64,000 bases of DNA from Phyto melanocephala (GCA_941918925.1 OW799234.1:45476412-45540411), one strand, 5' to 3'. Positions 24,692 to 36,005 are shown, counted from the stretch's first letter. Program-made: numbers and translations. The notes: generated by a model from the sequence alone, not told the origin.

Positions 24692-25404
24692 GTTTTAATA
24701 CCCTTCACCTGTGGTGCACAAGGGTATATATAGCTTTGTCATTCCGTTTGTAATTTCTACAATTTTCATTTCCGACACCACAAAGTATATATTTTCTGAA
24801 AGCTTATGAATAGAGGAGTCGATTAAGCCCTGACCGTCTGTCCGTCTGCCCGTCTGTCCGTGTGTTGGTTGAAATCAACTTTTAGAAGCAACTATATGTT
24901 CCTCAGATCTGTGTATGGTATCAATCTCTTGGAAATATCCAGGAATGAATCGTTATTGAAATTCAGCACAATCGGCCTATAACTTTCTGAGATATGAGCA
25001 AAAAACCACGACCACCTCGTTTTTTTTCACAATTACAACATATATACATACATACATATATTGGTTAGAGTAAATGTGGCATCGAATCCCAGCTGAGCCA
25101 AAATTTTTTTTTTATTTTATATATTATTTATATTTTTTTTTATATATTTATTTTTAATTTTTTTAAAAAATTAAAAAAAAAATTTTTTTTTAATTTTTTG
25201 TGTAATTTTTTTTCTTGTTTTTTTTTTAGAAACATACATACGTAAACTCAATTTATAATTTTACAATGGTATGTTTTTTACATGTATGTGTGTACGTGTT
25301 TTATATGAGATGAATGGTGATACAAACAATTGTTATTGCATGACTACACGTTGTGAAGGGTATATAAGATTCAGCACGGTCGAATATAGCACTGTTACTT
25401 GTTA
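24692..25404 (+). mobile_element. DINE-1-like element, subfamily A2
   Basis: Plus orientation: TTTTAATACCCTTCACCTGT at the 5' end, CACAAAGTATATATTTTCTG, GACCGTCTGTCCGTCTGCCC, and GAAATCAACTTTTAGAAGC. After a T-rich block it finishes with GTTGTGAAGGGTATATAAGA, CAGCACGGTCGAATATAGCA and CTGTTACTTGTT. Same family as 21286-22069 in the opposite direction. Confidence 0.9.
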
Positions 25405-26594
25405 TTTTGTTTCTTGTTTTATTAATTTTTTATGAAAATTTGAAATAAAGCTTTTAACATTTTTAAGTTTGTTCATACATTTTTTAGAGTCTTTTCTAGT
25501 TGTGATCTGTCATAAGCATCAGTGAAATGAATGAAGACCAGCTTCAACTCAACAACCAATAAACGCAAATATCAAATAAGTATTATTTTTTTATTGATTT
25601 ATATTCCTTCCCACCTTGCACTATAAACATTAATTTTTTATATAGGCTCAAGGTCAACTCACTTAATTACAATATTTAAATAAAACTCTTCATTTGTTTG
25701 ATTAAATATTAGTTTGTGAAATTCTTATTTTTTAATATTTCAAGCCCTTCGGTGCACTTCTTCAGGAATAAAAATTTTAGTTTAGCCGTAGTCTGTCTAT
25801 AGATAAAATCTAGCGTTCTTTTTTTTTAAATTAAAAAATTAAGAGTGGCAGCGCATTGAAATATGTAGGTATTTGTCCAACAAACAACTTCAGTATAATA
25901 TGCTACAAAATCACTGTCGTTTCAAAAATACTTGAATAACTAGGTACACTAGATGTAGTCGAGTAGTCGGTAGCCTGCCGTCGTCTATGTGTTCAATGCT
26001 GTAATTAAACCAAAAATCAACCAAAACGGTATTTAATATGTATATTCGCCTTAAAAAAAATAGTTCTCAGTTCACAGTTCACAAAAATACATTATTTTCA
26101 AAACTTAAAACAACAAAACGCCTACCTACAAAGGCCCACAAAAAAAAAACAATGTAAATAAATTCGGTACGCAACATGTGTGGAACAAAGTTTATATGTA
26201 GTATAATAAAAAATGGATATAATTTGTTTATTTTCCATAACATGTTATTTGTTTAAATGGAACAAAAAAAACTATCGCTACTTTAAAAAAGATTTCTTTT
26301 ACAATAATTTTTTTTAAACACATAATGTTACCAAATTTTCTTAAAATATTTTTCATTCTTTTAAAAATTATAAATTAGAAGCCGATAGCATAATACGCTA
26401 ATACCTTTTTAGTTTATTCTAATTTTAATTAAGATAACGATAATTAAATTTATATACCATTTACAAGCTCATAATATGTTATGTTTTTTTATTATTAAAA
26501 TTGGTTGGCTGCATAAGCATATTGCCAGGTTATCCCTCCAAAAGTGTTTGTAGTGCGACTTACTGTTCACAGGATTTATTAAGTCATGAGTTGA
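25405..26594. other. Intergenic; one decayed hammerhead-like core
   Basis: No gene. On the minus strand around 25775-25745 there is CCTGAAGAAGTGCACCGAAG, which resembles a hammerhead core (CUGAAGA ... CGAA) with a G where the last A of GAAA should be. A MITE end fragment (GCCGTCGTCTATGTGTT) sits at 25976-25992 and matches the ends of the element at 53351-53815. Confidence 0.4.
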
Positions 26595-26800
26595 TTCAGG
26601 CTCCGCAAGTCGACCTATACATTTGTATAAGAAGTCGGAGACACTCGAACAATAAGTAAAAATTGAGTTTAATGGTTCTCCTCCAGTTATAAAACTTTGG
26701 TTCAGGTACCGCAGGTCGACCTATACCATTGTATAGGAAGTCGGAGACGTCTGAACAATAATTACTGGAACTCCTCCAGTCTCATGTTAATTAAGTTTAT
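26595..26800. repeat. Imperfect tandem repeat, period ~106 bp
   Basis: TTCAGGCTCCGCAAGTCGAC at 26595 recurs as TTCAGGTACCGCAGGTCGAC at 26701. Each is followed by a small hairpin (CCTATAC..GTATAGG), GAAGTCGGAGAC and GAACAATA, then ..CTCCTCCAGT. Two units are visible. Family not recognised. Confidence 0.7.
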
Positions 26801-26818
26801 AAGGTACTGGTACATCCT

Positions 26819-26913
26819 GAGATGAATGCTGATACAATTGTTATTGCATGACTACACGTTGTGAAGGGTATATAAGATTTGGTACGGCCGAATGTAGCAC
26901 TCTTACTTGCTTT
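26819..26913 (+). mobile_element. DINE-1-like 3' end fragment
   Basis: Contains GAGATGAATGCTGATACAAT, GACTACACGTTGTGAAGGGT, ATATAAGATTTGGTACGGCC and GAATGTAGCACTCTTACTTG. Only the terminal ~95 bp remain. Confidence 0.8.
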
Positions 26914-28771
26914 TACTACAACTTACTATTATTAAAAATTTAAACCAAACGAAAAAATTTGTGGCAATAAAGAAAAACTGCTTATGTCTGTTTTTTATTG
27001 TTTTTCCGGAGTGAATTCTTATAAATTGATATCCTTAAAAATAAAGTCTATTATATGAATCCCGTCCAGCATTAATTAATGCTCTTTAATCGATAAAATA
27101 AAATAAGTTATTATATAACTTAATAAATCAAAATAGTTGAACCATTGCCTAACTGTTGTTTTGAATTGCGGGATAGCAATGGTGTTATCTTAATTTTAGC
27201 TTTTCTGGACTTAAGCAATTTTTCCTTTTTGCAACAGAAATTTTATTTTTTTTATTTTTTATTTTAAAAAAGAAATAAAATTTATTATTATTAAAAAAGA
27301 GAAAATTGTGCAACAGAAAACAGATTTGGTGTAAAAATTGCTGTATTAATGTTTTAAGTTTTTATTAACTTATAAATAAAATACAACTTCTACAATATCT
27401 TTTCTGACGGACTAAATTTGGTATTTGACAAGAGAACTTCATATCTAGTTCATAATCTTTTGTAAATATTATTGTCAAACTTTCGTAATAATTTATAAAT
27501 TAAATTAGGTCAAAAAGAAACAACTTAAAAAGACGATTTTTTAATTATGTGTGTACGTATGTAAATCGTTTTTTATTATTAGGAAAAAAAACGACTGAGT
27601 TTTTATATAAACACAGAGAAAAATTATGGTAACGCAATGGTAACGACGATTATATTATATTCTCTATAATCATTGTTTGTTATCAAAAACAAATTTCAGT
27701 TATTTTAATTTTTGTATCACATATTTTGTCACGTTAATCAAGGGTTTGTTTGAATTTTATTATTCTATGATCATCCTCAAAAATATGGTTTAAAAAACAG
27801 AAGATAGACAAGCATAGTAAATATGATGTCTTTAAAAAAAAACAATAATATTATAAATATATATAATTGCAACCAACCTTAAAATTTTAGCTAGAACAAT
27901 TGTATAGTTATGAAGCAATCAAATTATAACTTTGTAGCATTCCGTATTTTTTTTTTCTTTTTTTTTCTTCTGCTTGTCATTAGTTTAAAATTTCGAACTC
28001 GAGCTGTCAGTATATTTGTGCAAAAATTTACATTAATTTAAAAAATATATACTATAGTGTTTTTTGAGACACATAAACATTTATTCTATTAAAGAGGCAA
28101 ACACAAAATTATATACAAAGGTTGCACACAAAGATTAAAAAATCTATCAAAATAAGCATGTTGCTGTCAACATGTTGCGGTAAAACAAAACACATTTCGA
28201 ATTAATTAAAAATAATTAGAGCATAGTTTAAATAAATTTTACGAAAAAATTAAAGAATTAGTCACTTTAAAACCAAATGTGAATGTATGTATACAAGAGA
28301 AAACTATTTGGCAACTTGTTAAATACATACCCTGTAGCTAAATTTTTAACAAGTTACAGCTAAACTTAAACAAGAGCAGTTAGCAATTTGTGTGAAATAA
28401 ACCGAAAAATCTTTACCGCCGTTATATTTGGTAAGGCGTTAGTTATGGAAATCGGCTGTAGTACAACTGTTTTTTTTTTTTTTTGTTTATGTATTTTGTT
28501 TTACTTTTCTAATTGTTGAAAAAATTGCAAATTTTCAGGTCAATCTAGCGATTAAGCTCTATTTTTATTTCTTTTTGTTGGTGTTCATTGGCGTCAACAT
28601 AACGCTTGTCGCTCTTATTTAGGTTTGGCTGTTACGTTTTGGACCAGTCATATAACTAGTTGTAACACAACTATAACATATGATATTTACTCATACGCAT
28701 TCACTGAAGACAAAAAAGGTCACAATTCGTTTTTAAAAACAAAATCTTATTTATATAAACTTAAAATAATA
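26914..28771. other. Intergenic, ~1.9 kb, no gene seen
   Basis: AT-rich with homopolymers. No coding or repeat boundaries recognised. Confidence 0.5.
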
Positions 28772-28777
28772 GTGCAT

Positions 28778-28905
28778 TAGTGTAGTGGTTAGAGCGTAAA
28801 ATTTCAAACTCGAAAAACCCTGCTTCAAGACCCGGCTGTGACAAGATGCTGCTTATCTGCAGGGTAGAGACACACTTTTGCTGTTACAACCACCTGTCTT
28901 AATAT
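28778..28905 (+). repeat. tRNA-derived SINE-like sequence
   Basis: TTAGTGTAGTGGTTAGAGCG resembles the D-arm / A box of a tRNA. CCTGCTTCAAGACCCGGC, ~45 bp downstream, sits at the B-box position (GGTTCAANNCC) but carries substitutions. The acceptor arms do not pair and there is no proper anticodon arm, so it is not a functional tRNA. A unique-looking tail (AGGGTAGAGACACACTTTTG) continues to ~28905, as in a SINE. Confidence 0.6.
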
Positions 28906-29467
28906 TTATTTATGGATGAACGTAAATATGTATGGCTGCTTAAAAACGTGATGTTAAATTTTACCAAACACTCCTAAAAACGCTTTTTTTACTTTACAAA
29001 ACAAATTAAGTTGTTAATTATGTGCAATATGAAACATTTTTTTAAACGCCAACATACATATAATGGTTTTTGTATTGCCACCACACTAGCAGTTCATCAA
29101 CCACATAAAAAAAATTAAGCAAAAAAATGCATTACATATTGCAAAGTAAACAAAATATGCTTTGTTTTTTCATTTACTTGCTATAAAAATACACTAAATA
29201 CTGTACATATACAGTAGAGTGCTAATAGAAACATATATATACCAAAAGTAAATAAGTAGGTGTAGGAAGAAGAGGCTACATTTTCTTCCATACTACATTT
29301 ATGCATTTAAAGTAATGTGCGTCTGATTTTAAAATTTTATTTTTGGCTAAAAAAAAAATTGGTTTGTTCATTGTTCACAATACGAATTTATTTAAAGTAG
29401 ATCACTTTTTGTTGTTTGTCGTTTACAAAGTAAATATGTATTAATATAATAAAAAGAATAAAAATAT
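28906..29467. other. Intergenic, no gene seen
   Basis: AT-rich, nothing recognised. Confidence 0.5.
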
Positions 29468-29520
29468 AACAAGTAAGAGTGTTATATTCAGCCCTGGCGA
29501 AACTAAATACACCCTTTACT
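29468..29520 (-). mobile_element. DINE-1-like terminal fragment
   Basis: AACAAGTAAGAGTGTTATAT, then TCAGCCCTGGCGAAACTAAA and TACACCCTTTAC. This is a diverged ~50-bp relic of the CAAGTAAGAG end, lying 60 bp from a Tigger/pogo-like element. Confidence 0.65.
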
Positions 29521-29749
29521 TTAAAGTAAATAAAAATTATGACCACATCGTTACTTAGACTTGATTGAAGATTTAATATTACAGTGCTGTCTGGGTAGAG
29601 TGAACTAATTTTTTCAGAGTAATTTCACTGTAGCCAGGTTGTTCACTAAATCAAGGTTGAATTTTTTTTATTTAGAAAACTAAATGCATTTATAGGTTAT
29701 ACATTTTATTTATTTCCATGTAATACTAAAGTTTAAATTTAAATTTTGT

Positions 29750-29940
29750 TTACCGATATTGCACTGCTTGATCGCGAAGGCAATGTAGATCTTGTATATT
29801 CGCGAAATTTGTAGTATTAGCCTCAGCCCATTCGATAACCTTATCAATAACCTTAATGTCTTCAGCAGGTGATGTCGGATTTGTTTTTGCTGGTGTTTCG
29901 CCATTGTCTTCATCGTGTGATATTTCAAATGTGGCGACGA
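29750..29940 (-). pseudogene. C-terminal fragment of a pogo/Tigger-type transposase
   Basis: The minus strand reads EISHDEDNGETPAKTNPTSP, then AEDIKVIDKVIEWAEANTTN and FANIQDLHCLRDQAVQYR, followed by a stop. Acidic, short-helical C-termini like this follow the DDE domain in Tigger and jerky-like transposases. The DNA-binding and catalytic domains are absent. The assignment rests mostly on the flanking terminal repeats. Confidence 0.5.
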
Positions 29941-30195
29941 CGTCTTGCCCAGAATTTGGCTCTCTGTTCTCTATTGACCTATTGACATGACCTTAATAAA
30001 CGACACGACTTAAATAAATTAACACTTCATATAATGCGTAATTGTGAGAGTAACTTGTCAACTTACTCTAAAAGAATCATTACTTTACCGTTATTTTATG
30101 TTCTCTTTAATTTTTGTACTCTTTTTCTTTGTTTTTCTCCTTCGCCAAACCTAAAAACTCACTTAAAGTATGTTCACTCTATAAAGGTTCATGAG

Positions 30196-30574
30196 CAGTG
30201 TTGCCACGACCAAAAAAAATTTACAACCAAAATTACTTCAAAAAGTAACTAAATAAAAAAAAAGTAACCAAAATATATATTTGATTTGACGTTTTTTAAA
30301 ACAGTCATGTATTTTTTCGTACTCCAGAGTTGATCATTTGCTAAAAAAAATAAGGTTTCAAGTGCTAACAATGTTGTCTAAACATTGTCACTTAAATGAG
30401 AACATTGCAATGTTAAACGTACATATAAGAACAGGATTTATAAATAAAACATATTAAATACTACTGAATTTTGGACTTTAAAAAAGTAACCAAAAAGGAA
30501 AAAAAATACACATCTACACATTGGCAAAAAAAATAACCAATTTTGGTTATAAATAACCAAAAACGGCAACGCTG
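30196..30574. mobile_element. hAT-like MITE nested in the Tigger/pogo element
   Basis: Ends CAGTGTTGCC and GGCAACGCTG, with an exact 8-bp target duplication TTCATGAG at 30188-30195 and 30575-30582. CAGNGTTGCC ends plus an 8-bp duplication are the hAT signature. The 379-bp interior (AAGTAACCAAAA-rich) has no open frame. Confidence 0.85.
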
Positions 30575-30679
30575 TTCATGAGTGTTCATTCTACAGAGTA
30601 GTCAATGTAAACATTCTGGTGTTCACTCCAACGAGGTATTCATAGCATAGGGAGTTCACTCTACCCAGACAGCACTGTA

Positions 30680-31149
30680 TACGCTATTTTACTTTTTTTA
30701 TATTTAACTGTATTCTACTAGTCAAGCACTTTTTTATTACTATTATTGATGGGGTTAAGAAAAAAATACTTTTGTTTTATACCCACATCGCTGCTTTTGG
30801 TTGTCTGGAATCTGAAAAAATCGCTTGTTAATTGTAGAAAACCCACCAAAACAGTTGTATTTTGGTATATAGTTTTAAAACGATTTGTTAGTTTTTCTCA
30901 GGATTAATTTTTGATATTACGACTTGTAAGCTGGTGTCTTTATCGTGTCCAAAATTATTTTAGAGTTTTAGTAACTTGACATATTTAAGAAATTATTGTT
31001 GTCTATAACTTTGCCGATTTATCTTGAATTTTTTTACAAATGCCCTAAAGGCATATTATATATAAATAGTAACAGACGTGTCTAAGACTCATCCTAAGAT
31101 ATAAAAATTTTAATTTTTATGGAAAAACTATGGGAAAAACGCAGAGGCA
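30680..31149. other. Intergenic, no gene seen
   Basis: AT-rich. Nothing recognised. Confidence 0.45.
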
Positions 31150-31378
31150 GTGGGTTTCAAGAGTAACTAAATCCCGAATATTTTCTAAAAGATTGATACC
31201 ACATACAGATCTGTGTAACATGTGTGGGATACTAAAAGTGCTAAAAATCCAAGGGACTGACAGCCAGATTGACATTGCTTAGACGAAACTCCATTCATAA
31301 GCTATAAGTAAATTGTAAAATTGTGGAAGTTACAAACGGAATGACAAAGCTATAAACCACTGGTGAAGAGTATAAAAA
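31150..31378 (-). mobile_element. DINE-1-like element, strongly decayed
   Basis: Keeps CCGAATATTTTCTAAAAGAT, TTGATACCACATACAGATCT, a worn minisatellite (GACTGACAGCCAGATTGACA), TTCATAAGCTATAAGTAAAT and ACTGGTGAAGAGTATAAAAA. An older copy than the others. Confidence 0.7.
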
Positions 31379-31784
31379 TAGAGCACATGTACATACATAC
31401 TTATATGAACATACAGCTACAGACAATTTAATAGTTTTTACGCTTAATTTTAGTTTTTAATAGCAAATTTTATTTTATGAGGTTTTAATTTTCTTTTCTT
31501 TTTTCGTTAATTTAAAAGTTTATAAACAAAAATCATATTTATAAAAAGTTTTCATTATTTTTTACATTTTTTTAACACATATTTATGATTAATGCAAGCA
31601 CAAGCATATGGCTGCTTCTTAAAGAATATTTTCATAACACATAGCCTACGTACAATATATGTATATAATTATTATATTTTCAAATAGTGATAATGATATT
31701 TTAATACATTTTTAAAATTCTGTAGTTTTTGTTTACAGGTTGGCCATTTTAGCAGTTTTAGTGCGAGCTTAAGCGCTTTTTTTA

Positions 31785-32330
31785 TACCCTTCACACAGTG
31801 AAAAAGGGTATATATAGGTTTGTCATTCCGTGCGAAATTTCTACAATTTTGATTTCCGACCCCATAAAGTATATATTTTCTGAAAGCTTATGAATAGGGG
31901 AGTCGATTAAGCCCTGTCAGTCTGACCGTCTGTCCGTGTGTATGTTGAAATCAACTTTTTAAAGCCCCCCGACATCGCTTGGACTCGGGTGAGGTATCAA
32001 AATATCAGAAATATTCGGGAGTAGATCGGTATTAAAAATCAGAAACATCGGTACATAAACAACTGAGATATGAGCGAAAACCCACGACCACCTCGATTTT
32101 TTTTTCACAAAAACAACATTACAACAACAACATACATACATACAAACGTGTATACTGGTTAGAGAAAACGTGGCATCGAATCCCAGCTGAGGCAAAAAAA
32201 AATTTTTTTATTGTTTTTATATTTTTTTTTTATTTTTTTTATTTTTTTTTATTTTTTATTTAATATATTATTTATATTTTTATTATTATTTTTTTTTAAT
32301 TTTTTTTCAAATATTTTTTTTTGTGTTAAA
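31785..32330 (+). mobile_element. DINE-1-like element, subfamily A, left half (split copy)
   Basis: Plus orientation: TTTATACCCTTCACACAGTG, GGGTATATATAGGTTTGTCA, GACCCCATAAAGTATATATT, GTCAGTCTGACCGTCTGTCC, then CGTGGCATCGAATCCCAGCT and the A/T block. The element's right half resumes at 36238 after ~3.9 kb of inserted palindrome and satellite. Confidence 0.9.
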
Positions 32331-32363
32331 TAAGTATTGTAGACCTTTTTTGTTGTTTATATA

Positions 32364-32585
32364 TTTTGTTGTAGATTTTTGTTTGGCTTTAGGTCATAAA
32401 AATTCAATTTTGTTGTTTTATTTTTAAAGAAAATATTTTAAATTTTTTTATTTATTTTATTCCAATATTAGGAAATCGAAATATTGGAATAAAATAAATA
32501 AAGAAATTTAAAATATTTTTTTTAAAAATAAAACAACAAAATTGAATTTTTATGACCTAAAGCCAAACAAAAATCTACAACAAAA
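32364..32585. repeat. 222-bp near-perfect palindrome
   Basis: Arm 32364-32469 (TTTTGTTGTAGATTTTTGTT ... TTCCAATATT) is matched by its complement at 32480-32585 (AATATTGGAATAAAATAAAT ... CAACAAAA), with a 10-nt spacer AGGAAATCGA. Arms are ~106 bp with few mismatches (AAAGAAAAT versus AAAAAAAAT-type differences). It directly precedes the ribozyme satellite and is not seen elsewhere in the window. Confidence 0.9.
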
Positions 32586-32743
32586 AAATTTTTTTTGTTT
32601 TATATTTATTATATATATTTATTAAATTTTAATGTGAACCATTTTTTATTTTGGCTTAAGTTCATTTGTTATTTATTTAATTTTATAATTCAAATTAAAT
32701 TAAATTGTAACCATTTTAGGAATATTCTTTCTAAAAATCATTT

Positions 32744-32811
32744 CCGATATTAGCCGAGTGGAATGCATTTTCGAAATCAGCTACGATTTCATCATCAGCA
32801 CTCTTTATCGG
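32744..32811 (-). ncRNA. Hammerhead ribozyme, unit 1
   Basis: Minus-strand copy of the fold detailed at 35463-35530: stem I, CUGAUGA, stem II hairpin, GAAA, palindromic stem III, predicted cleavage after the C of AUUC. No base differs from that copy. Confidence 0.85.
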
Positions 32812-33286
32812 TATACTACTATGTAACCTAAAATTCCTATTTATGTTACAATTGAATGAAATTTGAATTAGTGAATCTTAGTATTATTTTTCATATTTTG
32901 TTGAATATTTAATTTCACCTATCAAATGACAATTCATAATTCAACATGTTCATATTCTTCTATATTCGTAATACATTTTCGTTATGCTTTCAATATCCAT
33001 CCTTTGGCTGGAATTATTGAAAACAAGGTTGTATTTACATTTTCATTTATATAAGTCCATCTAGGTGATAGACACTGAACAATAAATTCTTGAATGTCAT
33101 TAACACCGTGCCATGTGTGTTATAATTATATATTTATATTTTATTCGAACTTTTTTTCTATATATTAAATTTTAATGTGAACCATTTTTTATTTTGGCTT
33201 AAGTTCATTTGTTATTTATTTAATTTTATAATTCAAATTAAATTAAATTGTAACCATTTTAGGAATATTCTTTCTAAAAATCATTT

Positions 33287-33354
33287 CCGATATTAGCCGA
33301 GTGGAATGCATTTTCGAAATCAGCTACGATTTCATCATCAGCACTCTTTATCGG
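33287..33354 (-). ncRNA. Hammerhead ribozyme, unit 2
   Basis: Identical to unit 1, exactly 543 bp further on, so a minus-strand transcript would be cut into unit-length RNAs. Confidence 0.85.
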
Positions 33355-33829
33355 TATACTACTATGTAACCTAAAATTCCTATTTATGTTACAATTGAAT
33401 GAAATTTGAATTAGTGAATCTTAGTATTATTTTTCATATTTTGTTGAATATTTAATTTCACCTATCAAATGACAATTCATAATTCAACATGTTCATATTC
33501 TTCTATATTCGTAATACATTTTCGTTATGCTTTCAATATCCATCCTTTGGCTGGAATTATTGAAAACAAGGTTGTATTTACATTTTCATTTATATAAGTC
33601 CATCTAGGTGATAGACACTGAACAATGAATTCTTGAATGTCATTAACACCGTGCCATGTGTGTTATAATTATATATTTATATTTTATTCGAACTTTTTTT
33701 CTATATATTAAATTTTAATGTGAACCATTTTTTATTTTGGCTTAAGTTCATTTGTTATTTATTTAATTTTATAATTCAAATTAAATTAAATTGTAACCAT
33801 TTTAGGAATATTCTTTCTAAAAATCATTT

Positions 33830-33897
33830 CCGATATTAGCCGAGTGGAATGCATTTTCGAAATCAGCTACGATTTCATCATCAGCACTCTTTATCGG
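33830..33897 (-). ncRNA. Hammerhead ribozyme, unit 3
   Basis: Same 68-nt sequence as units 1 and 2, in phase with the 543-bp period. Confidence 0.85.
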
Positions 33898-34372
33898 TAT
33901 ACTACTATGTAACCTAAAATTCCTATTTATGTTACAATTGAATGAAATTTGAATTAGTGAATCTTAGTATTATTTTTCATATTTTGTTGAATATTTAATT
34001 TCACCTATCAAATGACAATTCATAATTCAACATGTTCATATTCTTCTATATTCGTAATACATTTTCGTTATGCTTTCAATATCCATCCTTTGGCTGGAAT
34101 TATTGAAAACAAGGTTGTATTTACATTTTCATTTATATAAGTCCATCTAGGTGATAGACACTGAACAATGAATTCTTGAATGTCATTAACACCGTGCCAT
34201 GTGTGTTATAATTATATATTTTTATTTTATTCGAACTTTTTTTCTATATATTAAATTTTAATGTGAACCATTTTTTATTTTGGCTTAAGTTCATTTGTTA
34301 TTTATTTAATTTTATAATTCAAATTAAATTAAATTGTAACCATTTTAGGAATATTCTTTCTAAAAATCATTT

Positions 34373-34440
34373 CCGATATTAGCCGAGTGGAATGCATTTT
34401 CGAAATCAGCTACGATTTCATCATCAGCACTCTTTATCGG
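34373..34440 (-). ncRNA. Hammerhead ribozyme, unit 4
   Basis: Last minus-strand copy before the array inverts. The following partial unit (34803-34863) stops before the ribozyme. Confidence 0.85.
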
Positions 34441-34919
34441 TATACTACTATGTAACCTAAAATTCCTATTTATGTTACAATTGAATGAAATTTGAATTAG
34501 TGAATCTTAGTATTATTTTTCATATTTTGTTGAATATTTAATTTCACCTATCAAATGACAATTCATAATTCAACATGTTCATATTCTTCTATATTCGTAA
34601 TACATTTTCGTTATGCTTTCAATATCCATCCTTTGGCTGGAATTATTGAAAACAAGGTTGTATTTACATTTTCATTTATATAAGTCCATCTAGGTGATAG
34701 ACACTGAACAATGAATTCTTGAATGTCATTAACACCGTGCCATGTGTGTTATAATTATATATTTTTATTTTATTCGAACTTTTTTTCTATATATTAAATT
34801 TTAATGTGAACCATTTTTTATTTTGGCTTAAGTTCATTTGTTATTTATTTAATTTTATAATTATATAATTTTCATTCAATTGTAACATAAATAGGAATTT
34901 TAGGTTACATAGTAGTATA

Positions 34920-34987
34920 CCGATAAAGAGTGCTGATGATGAAATCGTAGCTGATTTCGAAAATGCATTCCACTCGGCTAATATCGG
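34920..34987 (+). ncRNA. Hammerhead ribozyme, inverted unit 1
   Basis: First plus-strand copy, ~55 bp after the inversion point near 34866. Full stem I, core, stem II and stem III are present. Confidence 0.85.
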
Positions 34988-35462
34988 AAATGATTTTTAG
35001 AAAGAATATTCCTAAAATGGTTACAATTTAATTTAATTTGAATTATAAAATTAAATAAATAACAAATGAACTTAAGCCAAAATAAAAAATGGTTCACATT
35101 AAAATTTAATATATAGAAAAAAAGTTCGAATAAAATATAAATATATAATTATAACACACATGGCACGGTGTTAATGACATTCAAGAATTCATTGTTCAGT
35201 GTCTATCACCTAGATGGACTTATATAAATGAAAATGTAAATACAACCTTGTTTTCAATAATTCCAGCCAAAGGATGGATATTGAAAGCATAACGAAAATG
35301 TATTACGAATATAGAAGAATATGAACATGTTGAATTATGAATTGTCATTTGATAGGTGAAATTAAATATTCAACAAAATATGAAAAATAATACTAAGATT
35401 CACTAATTCAAATTTCATTCAATTGTAACATAAATAGGAATTTTAGGTTACATAGTAGTATA

Positions 35463-35530
35463 CCGATAAAGAGTGCTGATGATGAAATCGTAGCTGATTT
35501 CGAAAATGCATTCCACTCGGCTAATATCGG
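35463..35530 (+). ncRNA. Hammerhead ribozyme, inverted unit 2 (reference copy)
   Basis: Stem I outer helix is CCGATA 35463-35468 with TATCGG 35525-35530. The internal loop is AA opposite GGCTAA. Stem I inner helix is GAGTG 35471-35475 with CACTC 35514-35518. The core is CTGATGA 35476-35482. After one extra T, stem II is GAAATC 35484-35489 / GATTTC 35496-35501 with loop GTAGCT. Then GAAA 35502-35505 and the self-complementary stem III AATGCATT (35505-35512). Cleavage is expected after C35513 (a UUC site). All invariant hammerhead core bases are present. The one departure is the extra U between A9 and stem II. Short, loopless stem III is typical of Penelope/retrozyme hammerheads, which are thought to work as dimers in tandem transcripts. 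Confidence 0.88.
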
Positions 35531-36005
35531 AAATGATTTTTAGAAAGAATATTCCTAAAATGGTTACAATTTAATTTAATTTGAATTATAAAATTAAATA
35601 AATAACAAATGAACTTAAGCCAAAATAAAAAATGGTTCACATTAAAATTTAATATATAGAAAAAAAGTTCGAATAAAATATAAATATATAATTATAACAC
35701 ACATGGCACGGTGTTAATGACATTCAAGAATTCATTGTTCAGTGTCTATCACCTAGATGGACTTATATAAATGAAAATGTAAATACAACCTTGTTTTCAA
35801 TAATTCCAGCCAAAGGATGGATATTGAAAGCATAACGAAAATGTATTACGAATATAGAAGAATATGAACATGTTGAATTATGAATTGTCATTTGATAGGT
35901 GAAATTAAATATTCAACAGAATATGAAAAATAATACTAAGATTCACTAATTCAAATTTCATTCAATTGTAACATAAATAGGAATTTTAGGTTACATAGTA
36001 GTATA

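Larger units (their letters stand above)
29582..30677 (-). mobile_element. Tigger/pogo-like DNA transposon, internally deleted
   Basis: The terminal repeats CAGTGCTGTCTGGGTAGAGT and ACTCTACCCAGACAGCACTG are exact inverted copies over at least 24 bp. They are flanked by TA at 29580-29581 and 30678-30679. CAGTG..CTG ends with TA duplication suit pogo/Tigger of the Tc1-mariner superfamily. At 1096 bp, including a 379-bp nested MITE plus its 8-bp target duplication, only ~710 bp of its own remain, with a short coding piece on the minus strand. Confidence 0.85.

Noticed and set aside
28778..28850. Functional tRNA gene
   Set aside because: The A-box-like and B-box-like segments are present but the acceptor stem does not pair and the B box is altered; treated as a tRNA-derived repeat.
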